A DNA stretch of 64,000 nt, from the NCBI RefSeq assembly GCF_900143185.1, contig NZ_FSRQ01000001.1:1674001-1738000 (forward strand), written 5' to 3'. The position numbers and the translations under genes are program-made. A model generated the notes under the pieces. That model was not told the origin of the DNA, ran no database searches, and saw nothing but the letters and a program-made list of their open reading frames with translations. Origin of the DNA: Chryseobacterium scophthalmum. GTDB lineage: Bacteria > Bacteroidota > Bacteroidia > Flavobacteriales > Weeksellaceae. This document shows, one piece after another, positions 29,345 to 37,831 of this stretch. Numbering within the stretch: the stretch's first letter is position 1; every line of letters starts with the position of its first letter.

Positions 29345-30544
29345 TTAAAATAATTGCGGATTTTTTTTATTAAAAATTCTGTAACCCAGCCTCCATTCAA
29401 TGTAATCTGCTTTATGAAATTTAAATGATCTCAAACCTATTCCTATCAACAAATTCTTTCCGACTGTGTATTGGAACCCAACTCTTTGATAAAAAATAGT
29501 TTTATCATAACGTCGGTCAATTTCTTTTTTAAATATATAAAATCCGGGTTGGATCTGAATGGCAAATTTTGAAATTGAAAGTCGGTAAGAAGGGAAAATA
29601 TTCAACAAAACCTGATCACGTTGAAATCTTTTTGTGCTTTGAATGACCCCATTTTCATCCTGATAAAATTTATGATTATAATCTTCGTCATACATTACAC
29701 CAATTCCTAATCCGAGAGAAGATTTATAAGTAACCTGTCTGTGATAAACCGTTTCTATTCCCCAGTTCTGGTAATATTTACCTCTAAATTTATCTATCAA
29801 ATCAACATCAGATTCCTGAAAACCGGGATCTACTCCATAAAAAATAGAATGCCTTACGCCTCCAAAAACATTTACATCTAATGTAGAATATTTATCAAAT
29901 GCCGACAAAGAATCATGTGGAGCAAATTGTCTTTCATCAAAATGATAAGTAAGGGAAAGTTTTGGAGAAAAAGTATTCATTCCTTTATTCGGAAGTTTCA
30001 AAGCTCCGTTTGAAAAATGATTAAAATTTAAGCCTAAACCTAAGTCAAAATGTTTTCCCAAATAATATTTATAGTTAGCTCCTAAATTAATATAAATACT
30101 CACCGATGAACCAAAAGTCTGATTAAGGTACCCTTTTTCTTGATTAAAAGGTGTCCAGTTGAAAGCGAAGCCACCGCTTGTCTCGTAATTCCAGGAATGA
30201 GTAGGTGTTTCTTTAATAACTCCTCCAAAAGTTCCGTAAACAGCAAAAGGTTTTCCCATTTCACTGTTTTTAAGGTAATCAAAAGCTATAATCCCTCCAC
30301 CGTAATAAGGTTTCCCAAATCTTCTGTGCCATTCCTGGCTTCCATCTGTTTGTGTGGTAAGCTCTGCAGAAACCCCGATAAATTCTCTATGTTTAAGTTC
30401 TTTGAGATAATCATTGGTTCCCAGAAATTTCCCGAACTGCATACTTACAGAACCCTGCAAATTTGATCTGGAAATGGTATCTAATTTCTGAGAATTGTAA
30501 AAAGCCGATATTAAAAGAAAGAAATAGAGATAAAAATGTTTCAA
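29345..30544 (-). CDS. Acyloxyacyl hydrolase / PagL-like lipid A deacylase family
   Basis: The 399-residue protein has a signal peptide (FYLYFFLLISAFYNSQ) and a beta-barrel pattern throughout. PagL-type lipid A 3-O-deacylases use a His-Ser pair in HxSNG, here NHFSNG with H176 and S178, followed by the conserved PNKGMN. It would act in the outer membrane on lipid A. At about 400 residues it is longer than PagL (about 170), the extra part being a C-terminal barrel-like region, as is common in Bacteroidota members. It lies between pnp and the rpsO remnant, on the same strand as both. Confidence 0.85.
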   Translation of the reverse strand: MKHFYLYFFLLISAFYNSQKLDTISRSNLQGSVSMQFGKFLGTNDYLKELKHREFIGVSAELTTQTDGSQEWHRRFGKPYYGGGIIAFDYLKNSEMGKPFAVYGTFGGVIKETPTHSWNYETSGGFAFNWTPFNQEKGYLNQTFGSSVSIYINLGANYKYYLGKHFDLGLGLNFNHFSNGALKLPNKGMNTFSPKLSLTYHFDERQFAPHDSLSAFDKYSTLDVNVFGGVRHSIFYGVDPGFQESDVDLIDKFRGKYYQNWGIETVYHRQVTYKSSLGLGIGVMYDEDYNHKFYQDENGVIQSTKRFQRDQVLLNIFPSYRLSISKFAIQIQPGFYIFKKEIDRRYDKTIFYQRVGFQYTVGKNLLIGIGLRSFKFHKADYIEWRLGYRIFNKKNPQLF

Positions 30545-30650
30545 ATCTGTAGTTTAAATTTTAAAAACAGCAAATTTAAACGATTTCTTTAAAGATTTAT
30601 AAATTTTAGTGCTCAATTTTTAGGATTTTAAAAATTAGAGTATAAAATAG

Positions 30651-30755
30651 GTGGTTAATTCTGAACATCAAAAGAGCTACTTGTCCTTCAATTATTTCTG
30701 TGTTTTGTACAGAATTTACTGTTCTTCGCAAAAATTTCCGCTTTTTTATTTTCCA
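30651..30755 (-). pseudogene. rpsO: Remnant of the 5' part of rpsO
   Basis: About 100 bases match the intact rpsO gene at 33829-33926 at roughly 80 percent identity by eye. Shared blocks include GGTTAATTCTGAAC, AAAAGAGCTACTTGTCCTTC and AAAATTTC-GCTTTTTT. The copy has an extra base after ACAGA, which shifts the frame, and it has no start codon and no 3' half. It has the same strand as rpsO, and the M36 gene lies between the two copies. This indicates a partial duplication made when the protease segment arrived between rpsO and pnp. Confidence 0.85.
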
Positions 30756-30854
30756 AAATCAATTTTAAGTTAATCTTAAAATACTTTTTGTATTCTGAAA
30801 AAATTAGAATTTTAAATCCATTTAAGATTTACACACCTAAAAATAAACTGCCTC

Positions 30855-30870
30855 TGTGACATTGGTCACC
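30855..30870. promoter_or_regulatory. CRP/FNR-type palindrome upstream of the M36 protease
   Basis: TGTGA-CATTGG-TCACC matches the TGTGA-N6-TCACA pattern of CRP/FNR-family sites at nine of ten positions. It lies about 60 bases before the protease start. No such regulator gene is in the window. Confidence 0.4.
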
Positions 30871-30928
30871 TTTTTATTGCAGTAATTGTTTTTAGCTTTA
30901 CTTGAATAAAAACAAAAAAAATGAGAAA

Positions 30929-33562
30929 ATGAGAAAAATTATAATTTCAATAATGTTAGTCGGTTTTATTATACCAACTGCTGCACAAGATAATGTGCGC
31001 CTTATAAAAGATTATTTTTCTAAGAGTAATACTAAAGAATTTAAAAAACGAGACCTCACAGATTTCCGTATTAATATGGTTGACGATTCGAAGTCACTAA
31101 AAGGAACTGTGGTGAAATTCCAACAAACTTATAAAGGAATTCCTATATATGCTTTTTCCGGATCAGTCTTAGTAAAGAACGGCAAGATTGTATATTTAAC
31201 TGAAAACTTTGTTAAAAACTACAATTATACTTCCAAAAGCTCTCCTTCGATTACAGCAGAATCAGCACTGGGGAAAATTGCAGATGAATTGGAAAATCCA
31301 GAAATCAAAAAAAGGAAAATTGTAGATCGTTCGAGTATTTCTTCTCAAAAAGCTGACATTGATAACAACGCCATATATCAATTATGTTATGTGAATGATG
31401 ACGGAAATTTGAAGCTTGCTTATAATTTTTTGGTTCCGGAGATAAAGAAATCAAACTCGTGGAATGCACTTGTAAATGCAGATACAGGAGAAATCATCGA
31501 CATACGAAACAGTACACTCTCATGTAACTTCGATACTGAAATCGATACTCATGATGAGTCAATGCATCATGAAAAAAGTTCTGTTGTAACAGAAGTTACA
31601 GCTCCCAATGCATTGATTCACAATAATCAGAAAAGTAAACAAACCGCTCCTTTATTGGCTCCAGATAATGCATCTTATAAAGTATTTGCCCTCCCTCTTG
31701 AGGCGCCAAGTTTTGGACAGAGAACAATAGAAACAAATCCCTGGATTTTATCTGTTTCTCCGGAAGGATGGCATTATGATGGAGTAGATCGTCATACCAT
31801 TACCAAAGGGAACAATGCAGATGTAGTTTATCCTTTTTTCTTTAATTCAGACGGTGTGGATGTTTATGCAGATGGAGGTGCTTCCAGAAATTTTGATTTT
31901 CCGTTTGATCCTACATTATTACCAAAACAAAATGTACTTCCAGCTCTTACCAATGTATTTTATCTTGCCAATAAGCTGCATGATACATTTTATCTTTTTG
32001 GTTTCACAGAAACTTCCAAAAATTTCCAGCAAGCTCATTTTATAACCGGTGCACCAGATGGAATAGATGATGCTATAAGGATATATATTCAAAGTGATAC
32101 CGGAATTAATAATGCTACCTATATGCCTTTTTATGACGGGTTTAGCCCGGTAATAAAGACTCATCTGTGGCAAAACAACAAGATGGTAAAATACAATAGT
32201 CCGACCAATGCTGTCAACAGAAAACCATCAGCAGGAAGAACAGCAGGGTTTGGAAGATCACTCACAGAAATAGGTGTAACCAGTGACATTATGATTTCTC
32301 CAATATTGAATGGCTGTACTCCAATGGCTGCAGGGTCACTTAATGGAAAAATTGCGTTAATTGAGAGAAGCAATTGCCAATATGCAACACCACTCAGAAA
32401 TGCTAAAGATGCCGGAGCAATTGCAGCAGTAATATACAACGATCCTGCAAATGGTGACAACTTGGAACTTATGAGAGAGTATGCTGCACAAATCGATATA
32501 CCTGCAATTTTGATTACCAATGCAGAAGGAGAATTTATAAAGTCTCAATTGGCAACCAATGCTACTGTAAATATCACAATGAAAAGAGGAGACATAACTC
32601 TTGACAGTACTTTGGACAATGGAGTTATCACTCACGAATTTGGACACGGAGTAAGCACAAGACTTACAGGAACTGATGGGAGTGATGATTGCCTAATAAC
32701 TTCTGTATCGAAAGAACAAATGGGAGAAGGTTGGTCTGATTTTTTTGCATTGATGCTTACCAACAAGCCAGGAAATAATGCTTCTGTACCAAGAGGAATG
32801 GGATCATATGTCTTAGATGAATCAACAACAGGAAAAGGAATTAGATTAGTAAAATATTCTCCTGACTTCGCTATCAATGATTACACCTATGGTGACACCA
32901 ATGGAATGGAAAGAGACGGTCTACTTGGTAAAGTAACTTTGGTTCACGACATTGGATTTGTCTGGGGAACGATGCTTTGGGATTTAAACTGGGAATATGT
33001 TGCTAAATATGGATATGCTTCTGATGTTACGACCAACCCAAACAGCGGAAGTGCAAAAGTTTTACAAATCGTCATGGATGGTTTGAAATTGCAACAATGT
33101 AATCCTTCATTTGTTGATGCAAGGAATGCTATTTTGGCTGCCGATATGGCTACTACAGGAGGAGCCGATAAATGTATGATCTGGAAAACATTTGCCAAAA
33201 GAGGATTAGGTATCAATGCTACTTCTGGTTTATACAATAATATCAATGACCAGACAGAAAATTTCGACATCCCTGCCGAGTGCAATAGTTTAGCAACTAA
33301 TGAAGTTTCCGCTAAAGAAAAATTAGCAATATTTCCTAATCCTGCGGGTAACGAGTTTTTCATTCGTTTTCCTAAACAAACCACAGAGAAAGTGAATATA
33401 GAAATATATGATATGACAGGAAGATTAGTATATAATGAATCTGGTGTAAATACCAATAGCACCAAATCTGTTTCCACAAAATCTATCTCAAATGGAGTCT
33501 GTATTGTAAAAGTAAATGGAATTGAATATAATGAATCACTTAAATTGATCGTAAAAAAATAA
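30929..33562 (+). CDS. Secreted M36 (fungalysin-type) metallopeptidase with T9SS tail
   Basis: The 877-residue protein has a signal peptide, an FTP propeptide region (about 30-200), and a zinc peptidase domain with HEFGHG (THEFGHGVSTR) and the third ligand in GEGWSDFF. A PA domain is inserted in the peptidase (GCTPMAAGSLNGKIALIERS up to about residue 545). A type IX secretion sorting tail ends the protein (IFPNPAGNEFFIRFP…LIVKK). It is an extracellular protease. The ATG at 30929 is chosen; an upstream ATG (30921) is out of frame, and the longest frame starts at TTG. It lies between rpsO and its remnant, so it probably arrived by insertion. Confidence 0.92.
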   Translation: MRKIIISIMLVGFIIPTAAQDNVRLIKDYFSKSNTKEFKKRDLTDFRINMVDDSKSLKGTVVKFQQTYKGIPIYAFSGSVLVKNGKIVYLTENFVKNYNYTSKSSPSITAESALGKIADELENPEIKKRKIVDRSSISSQKADIDNNAIYQLCYVNDDGNLKLAYNFLVPEIKKSNSWNALVNADTGEIIDIRNSTLSCNFDTEIDTHDESMHHEKSSVVTEVTAPNALIHNNQKSKQTAPLLAPDNASYKVFALPLEAPSFGQRTIETNPWILSVSPEGWHYDGVDRHTITKGNNADVVYPFFFNSDGVDVYADGGASRNFDFPFDPTLLPKQNVLPALTNVFYLANKLHDTFYLFGFTETSKNFQQAHFITGAPDGIDDAIRIYIQSDTGINNATYMPFYDGFSPVIKTHLWQNNKMVKYNSPTNAVNRKPSAGRTAGFGRSLTEIGVTSDIMISPILNGCTPMAAGSLNGKIALIERSNCQYATPLRNAKDAGAIAAVIYNDPANGDNLELMREYAAQIDIPAILITNAEGEFIKSQLATNATVNITMKRGDITLDSTLDNGVITHEFGHGVSTRLTGTDGSDDCLITSVSKEQMGEGWSDFFALMLTNKPGNNASVPRGMGSYVLDESTTGKGIRLVKYSPDFAINDYTYGDTNGMERDGLLGKVTLVHDIGFVWGTMLWDLNWEYVAKYGYASDVTTNPNSGSAKVLQIVMDGLKLQQCNPSFVDARNAILAADMATTGGADKCMIWKTFAKRGLGINATSGLYNNINDQTENFDIPAECNSLATNEVSAKEKLAIFPNPAGNEFFIRFPKQTTEKVNIEIYDMTGRLVYNESGVNTNSTKSVSTKSISNGVCIVKVNGIEYNESLKLIVKK

Positions 33563-33621
33563 TTCTTTCATTGTAAACTAAAATTTATTTTTAAAAAAAC
33601 TTTAGATTTTCATATTAAATA

Positions 33622-33653
33622 AAAGAAGCAACCTCTTTCGAAGTTGCTTCTTT
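33622..33653. terminator. Bidirectional terminator between M36 gene and rpsO
   Basis: AAAGAAGCAAC and GTTGCTTCTTT form an 11-bp stem with a 10-base loop, placed between the two convergent stops. Confidence 0.88.
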
Positions 33654-33672
33654 ATTTTGGAAACCGGATAGA

Positions 33673-33942
33673 TTATTTTCTTAATCCTAGTTCAGCGATA
33701 ATCGCTCTGTATCTTGTAATATCTTTTTTCTTAAGATAATCCAATAAGCTTTTTCTCTTACCTACTAATTTTACCAAAGATCTTTCAGTATTGAAATCGT
33801 GACGATTTGCCTTCAAGTGCTGAGATAAGTGGTTAATTCTGAACGTGAAAAGAGCTACTTGTCCTTCAGCTGTTCCTGTGTCTTGTGCAGATTTACCGTG
33901 CTTTGCGAAAATTTCTGCTTTTTTTTCTGTTGTTAAGTACAT
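33673..33942 (-). CDS. rpsO: 30S ribosomal protein S15
   Basis: S15 binds 16S rRNA early in 30S assembly. The 89-residue protein is full-length, with the conserved DTGTAEGQVALFTFRINHLS, the HDFNTERSLVKLVGKRKSLL core and a C-terminal RYRAIIAELGLRK. A strong promoter lies 36-66 bases upstream. A partial decayed copy lies at 30651-30755. In most bacteria pnp follows rpsO directly; here a protease and a PagL-like gene are between them. Confidence 0.97.
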   Translation of the reverse strand: MYLTTEKKAEIFAKHGKSAQDTGTAEGQVALFTFRINHLSQHLKANRHDFNTERSLVKLVGKRKSLLDYLKKKDITRYRAIIAELGLRK

Positions 33943-33977
33943 TCCAATATTGTTTAATGATTATTATGTAACGGGTG

Positions 33978-34008
33978 CAAAATTACGACTATTTTTTTAA
34001 TCACCAAA
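33978..34008 (-). promoter_or_regulatory. rpsO promoter
   Basis: On the minus strand, TTTG (34005-34008) and TAATTTTG (33978-33985) are separated by 19 bases. This is a textbook match to the Bacteroidota -33/-7 promoter, 36 bases upstream of the start codon. Confidence 0.8.
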
Positions 34009-34228
34009 ACACTAATTAAAATTAGAAACAAAACGCTCATTAAAAATCTCCATATTATTTATAAATAATACATTATCAGTACTTTTTAATAAATATTTAA
34101 GGAAACCATCAGACTTTGGAGACATTATTGATTCCATATATTAAAATTGATAGAAAAATATGTTAACAAATTCTTAAAAAAATTATGCCATCCCATTAAA
34201 AGACAGTAATTTTACAGCCGACAAAAAG

Positions 34229-34786
34229 ATGAAGAATTTTTTATTTTATACGCTTATTTCTTCTGTGTTTATCCTCAGTGTTTCTTCTGTAAAAGCGCAG
34301 AAAACCTCGGATTATGATAAAACAAAGAAAGTTTTATACTTCAATCCTGAAGTAGAACCCGATATTGAAGAAATAAAAGAACCTACCAATCTCGCATTCT
34401 TCAGTGCAGTTTCGGATAACATCAGCGCTTTCCGTAAAAACAAAATGCTAAGATCTGAAGTTCAGGTTTCTTTTGACAGCATCGATTCTAAAACCATCAC
34501 CGAATACAGCAAAAACAACGATGCCGATTTTGTGATTGTTCCTAAAGTAAAATATTTCAAAGTAGGATTAGGAAAATACGTTTTCTCTAACCAAGTTGTC
34601 GTAAGCATGAAGCTTTTTGATGCAGAAGGAAATCTAATTACCTCTTCAGAATACGATACTTACCGAAAAAACATGCGTCTTTTAGGCTCTACTGAAAATT
34701 CCATAAAAATAGGAACCAATGGCGCCATGAAAAACATTCTTAAGGAATTAAGAAAGATAAAACCTTCTGCAGAAGCCGGTTTCTAA
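34229..34786 (+). CDS. Exported protein of unknown function
   Basis: The 185-residue product has a signal peptide (FLFYTLISSVFILSVSSVKAQ) and a mature part of mixed alpha/beta character. One segment resembles the envelope proteins that mediate an outer-membrane assembly or stress function (DADFVIVPKVKYFKVGLGKY, VVVSMKLFDAEGNLI), but I recognise no named family. It is a single gene with a small gap of about 80 bases to mgtE on the same strand, which has its own promoter box. Confidence 0.75.
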   Translation: MKNFLFYTLISSVFILSVSSVKAQKTSDYDKTKKVLYFNPEVEPDIEEIKEPTNLAFFSAVSDNISAFRKNKMLRSEVQVSFDSIDSKTITEYSKNNDADFVIVPKVKYFKVGLGKYVFSNQVVVSMKLFDAEGNLITSSEYDTYRKNMRLLGSTENSIKIGTNGAMKNILKELRKIKPSAEAGF

Positions 34787-34841
34787 ACTTTAAATAAACC
34801 TTAAATTTTATACATCATTCTCTCATTCTAAAAATTTGAGT

Positions 34842-34849
34842 TATTTTTG
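34842..34849 (+). promoter_or_regulatory. Candidate -7 box of mgtE
   Basis: TATTTTTG is a full TAnnTTTG match, 20 bases before the TTG start codon of mgtE. Transcription would start only a few bases before it, which explains why no upstream ATG is used. Confidence 0.5.
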
Positions 34850-34869
34850 CATATCAAAAATTTCAGGTT

Positions 34870-36192
34870 TTGAATTCTACACACGAACTTAAATTTAATC
34901 CAGCCGATATTGCCGAAAGACTCAGCGAACTTCCCGCTGATGAAAGGCTACTCGCTTTTTTGAAGGTTCCGAAGCAGTACAAAGCCGATGTTTTTTCGCA
35001 CTTAGACCCTGATTTTCAGGAGGAAACCATTCGAAGCATTGGAAGTGATGATGTTTCAGAAATTCTGAATGCGATGACTCCCGATGACAGAACGGCTCTT
35101 TTTGAGGATTTTCCGGATGAACTGATCAAATATTCTATCAATCATCTTAATCCACAGGAAAGAAGAATTGCCCTGAAACTTCTTGGTTACAATTCTGATT
35201 CTATTGCGCGTCTGATGACTCCTTATTACATTCAGATCCGAAAAGAATGGACGGTAAAAAGATGTCTTCAGCAAATAAAAAAAGTTGGTAAACGGGTAGA
35301 AACCATCAATCATCTGTATGTAGTTGATGAAAGAAATCACCTTATTGACGATTTAGCTTTAGGAAGTTTATTGTTGGTGGAAGAAGACACCTTAGTCTCA
35401 GAACTTACAGATAATCAATTTGTTGCCATTAAAACAACAACATCCAAAGAAGACGCCGTTACATATTTTGAAAAATATGACAGAACTGCACTTCCCATTA
35501 TTACCGAAGCCGGAGTTTTGGTTGGAATTGTAACGATTGACGATATTTTGGATCAAATTGAATCACAAAACACCGAAGATATTCAAAAATTCGGGGGACT
35601 TGAAGCGTTAGATTTACCTTATACCCAAACTTCTCTGATCGAAATGATCAAAAAAAGAGGAATGTGGTTGGTTATTTTATTTTTCTCTGAAATGCTGACC
35701 GCTTCTGCGATGGGTTTCTTTGAAGATGAAATTCAGAAAGCCGTTGTTTTGGCATTATTTGTTCCGTTAATTATTTCCAGTGGAGGAAATTCTGGTTCTC
35801 AGGCTGCAACTCTGATTATTCGTGCAATGGCGTTACAAGAAATCGGTTTAAAAGACTGGTGGTATGTAATGAAAAAAGAAATTTTCACCGGACTTTTATT
35901 GGGAGGAATCTTAGGTATCATAGGTTTTCTTAGAATAATGATTTGGCATAAAGTCGGTTTTTTCGATTACGGAATTCATTGGGCTTTTGTAGGCTTGAGC
36001 GTTGGAGTTTCTTTAGTAATGATCGTTTTGTGGGGAACACTTTCGGGTTCTATGGTTCCTTTTATTCTTAAAAAACTAAAACTCGATCCAGCAACTTCTT
36101 CTGCTCCGTTTGTTGCTACTTTGGTAGATGTTACCGGATTAATTATTTACTTCTCGGTTGCCGGGCTTTTCTTAACCGGAAAACTTTTGTAA
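34870..36192 (+). CDS. mgtE: Magnesium transporter MgtE
   Basis: MgtE is a homodimeric Mg2+ channel gated by intracellular Mg2+. The 440 residues have an N domain ([20 protein letters not shown]), a CBS pair (about 130-255, with the linker [11 protein letters not shown]) and five C-terminal membrane helices with the pore motif [17 protein letters not shown]. The N domain starts immediately after the first codon, which is TTG; no in-frame ATG lies upstream, and the first downstream ATG would remove most of the N domain. A -7 promoter box 20 bases upstream fits TTG as the real start. Confidence 0.94.
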   Translation: MNSTHELKFNPADIAERLSELPADERLLAFLKVPKQYKADVFSHLDPDFQEETIRSIGSDDVSEILNAMTPDDRTALFEDFPDELIKYSINHLNPQERRIALKLLGYNSDSIARLMTPYYIQIRKEWTVKRCLQQIKKVGKRVETINHLYVVDERNHLIDDLALGSLLLVEEDTLVSELTDNQFVAIKTTTSKEDAVTYFEKYDRTALPIITEAGVLVGIVTIDDILDQIESQNTEDIQKFGGLEALDLPYTQTSLIEMIKKRGMWLVILFFSEMLTASAMGFFEDEIQKAVVLALFVPLIISSGGNSGSQAATLIIRAMALQEIGLKDWWYVMKKEIFTGLLLGGILGIIGFLRIMIWHKVGFFDYGIHWAFVGLSVGVSLVMIVLWGTLSGSMVPFILKKLKLDPATSSAPFVATLVDVTGLIIYFSVAGLFLTGKLL

Positions 36193-36215
36193 TTTTAGGC
36201 AAAGTCTGAAATTTT

Positions 36216-36944
36216 ATGAGAGTTGTATCTTTAGTTCCTTCTATTACAGAAGCTTTATTTGATTTAGGTTTAACAGAAAATGAAATTGTCGGAAGAACAA
36301 AATTCTGCATTCATCCCTCAGAAAAAGTAAAAAATGTAGAAATTATCGGCGGGACAAAAAACCTTAATATAGAGAAAATTAAAAGTCTTAAACCTGATTT
36401 AATTTTAGCCAATAAAGAAGAAAACGTTAAAGAACAGGTTGAAATTTTAATGAAGGATTTCAAAGTAATTGTTTACAATACAGAAACGGTTGAAGATAAT
36501 TATTACTTGCTGAAAAATTTAGGATTACTATTTAATAAAGAAGAAAGAGCACAAGCTTTTAATCTAAAAATCTACGAAATTCTCAATCAAACCAAAATAA
36601 ATTCAACAATAAAAGTTGCTTATCTTATTTGGAATAATCCTTATATGACGGTAGGTTCAGATACTTTTATTCATCATATTTTAAGTGAAATTGGTTTTGA
36701 AAATATATTTAAAAATCAAACCCGTTATCCAGAAATAAAGACAGAAGATTTAGCCGAAGCAGATTTTATCATGTTGTCTTCCGAGCCTTTTCCTTTTAAA
36801 GAAAAACATATTGCCGAACTAAAAAAGGTTTATCCTGATAAAAAAATTATGATTGTGGATGGTGAAGCTTTTTCGTGGTACGGAACACATATTGCGAAGT
36901 GCGAGAATTATTTTAAAGAATTGATTGCTGAATTTAATATCTAA
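36216..36944 (+). CDS. BtuF-like substrate-binding protein without signal peptide
   Basis: The 242-residue protein has the helical-backbone metal receptor fold of BtuF and related ABC transporter binding proteins. It shows VVSLVPSITEALFDLG at the N-terminus, IGGTKNLNIEKIKSLKPDLI and NPYMTVGSDTFIHHILSEIG. These proteins bind cobalamin or metal chelates. No signal peptide or lipoprotein box precedes the domain, and the first residue is already in the conserved core, so it may be cytoplasmic. No ABC permease is adjacent. A link to the cob operon at 10-12.7 kb is possible only by function. Confidence 0.85.
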   Translation: MRVVSLVPSITEALFDLGLTENEIVGRTKFCIHPSEKVKNVEIIGGTKNLNIEKIKSLKPDLILANKEENVKEQVEILMKDFKVIVYNTETVEDNYYLLKNLGLLFNKEERAQAFNLKIYEILNQTKINSTIKVAYLIWNNPYMTVGSDTFIHHILSEIGFENIFKNQTRYPEIKTEDLAEADFIMLSSEPFPFKEKHIAELKKVYPDKKIMIVDGEAFSWYGTHIAKCENYFKELIAEFNI

Positions 36945-36976
36945 TGTGAATTCAAATTAAACATAAAATGCTATTT

Positions 36977-37136
36977 AACGCAAAGCTTGATTTTGCAGAT
37001 CTTATTTTAAGGAGCAAAGATGAGAATCAATAAATTGATTTTTATGAAGCACGCACTTTATTCAAGCTTCATCAGTGACTTTGTCGCTATTCTTTGCTAC
37101 TTAAAATAATAAGCTTAAAAATAAAATCTTTGCGTT
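36977..37136. repeat. Long imperfect inverted repeat
   Basis: The left arm (36977-37020) holds AACGCAAAG and ATTTTAAGGAGCAAAGA; the right arm (37091-37136) holds TCTTTGCTACTTAAAAT and CTTTGCGTT in the reverse order. The inner sequence also contains GAAGC/GCTTC stems. It is a diverged palindrome of about 160 bp. The 36945-37370 gap contains this, the element at 37192-37249 and a terminator, but no gene. Confidence 0.65.
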
Positions 37137-37191
37137 TTAAAAGATTTTACTCAATTGCTTATATTCCGAGCTCAGTTGTTATTTAAGTTTT

Positions 37192-37249
37192 GGCTAAAGC
37201 CAAATGATTTTTTTTATTATTAAACGGGCTAAAGCCCGTTCCTATTGAT
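37192..37249 (+). repeat. Paired GGCTAAAGCC element, copy 1
   Basis: The first palindrome GGCTAAAGCC (37192-37201) and the second ACGGGCTAAAGCCCGT (37224-37239) start 32 bases apart, followed by TCCTATTGAT. The same pair at the same spacing is at 63140-63196. A single-palindrome relative is at 51957-51974, and a decayed copy, GAGCTCGTTTCTATTGAT, follows at about 37288. Confidence 0.85.
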
Positions 37250-37326
37250 AACTCAAACACATAAGATTGTATTTTATATTTTTGGCAAGAGCTCGTTTCT
37301 ATTGATATTTTTTATCCACAAAAAAA

Positions 37327-37344
37327 CTCCGACAAAAATCGGAG
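37327..37344. terminator. Terminator of the GAF-domain gene
   Basis: CTCCGA and TCGGAG form a 6-bp stem with a six-base loop (CAAAAA) after an A-rich run, 27 bases beyond the stop codon on the minus strand. Confidence 0.65.
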
Positions 37345-37370
37345 CTTATATTTTATATTGAGATATAAGA

Positions 37371-37820
37371 TTATAAAATCTTTGAAACTTCATTACAAAG
37401 CCATTCTAACAGCTCTAAATCTTCTTTTGTAAAAGGATCAATCGTATGAGAATCGATATCAATCTGACCAATATTTTCCCCATTTTTAAAAATAGGAACT
37501 ACTATTTCAGCTTTTGTATCAATCGAACAGCTCAGATAATTATCCTGCAAATGTACATCGGGAACAATAAATGTTTCGTTGGAAACAGCCACCTGTCCGC
37601 AAATACCTTTTCCGTAAGGAATAATCGTATGATCGGTTTCAGCTCCTACATAAGGGCCTAATTTCAGTTCATCTTTATCCCCGTTTTTAAAGTAAAAACC
37701 AGTCCAGTTGAAATAAGATATTTCCTGGTCTAATAAATGACAAACTTTTTGAAGCTTCTCATCAGTATTATGCTTTGGACTTTCAAGAATAGACGAAAGT
37801 CTTTTTTTTAATTCAGACAT
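37371..37820 (-). CDS. GAF-domain free-methionine-(R)-sulfoxide reductase
   Basis: The 149-residue GAF protein matches the fRMsr (YebR) family, which reduces free methionine-R-sulfoxide. Diagnostic segments are YFNWTGFYF, GPYVGA, GKGICGQVA and AEIVVPIFKNG. Two of the three cysteines described for the family are present, C74 and C98, at the spacing of the resolving and catalytic pair. The third, expected ten residues before C74, is histidine (H64). It probably remains active with the remaining pair. The next gene is 11 bases upstream on the same strand, so both may be one operon. Confidence 0.85.
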   Translation of the reverse strand: MSELKKRLSSILESPKHNTDEKLQKVCHLLDQEISYFNWTGFYFKNGDKDELKLGPYVGAETDHTIIPYGKGICGQVAVSNETFIVPDVHLQDNYLSCSIDTKAEIVVPIFKNGENIGQIDIDSHTIDPFTKEDLELLEWLCNEVSKIL

Positions 37821-37831
37821 TGTAATATTTT

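Larger units (their letters stand above)
30545..30928. other. Gap with rpsO remnant and protease promoter region
   Basis: No intact gene. It holds a decayed rpsO fragment (30651-30755) and a CRP/FNR-like palindrome (30855-30870) before the M36 protease. The remainder is AT-rich with no further recognised feature. Confidence 0.75.

Noticed and set aside
30902-30929. Earlier starts of the M36 peptidase
   Set aside because: The TTG at 30902 precedes a run of K/N/E codons unlike a signal peptide, and the ATG at 30921 is out of frame and meets a stop at once.
32161-33477. Antisense frames within the M36 gene
   Set aside because: They overlap a clear protease gene in full and lack start or motif support.
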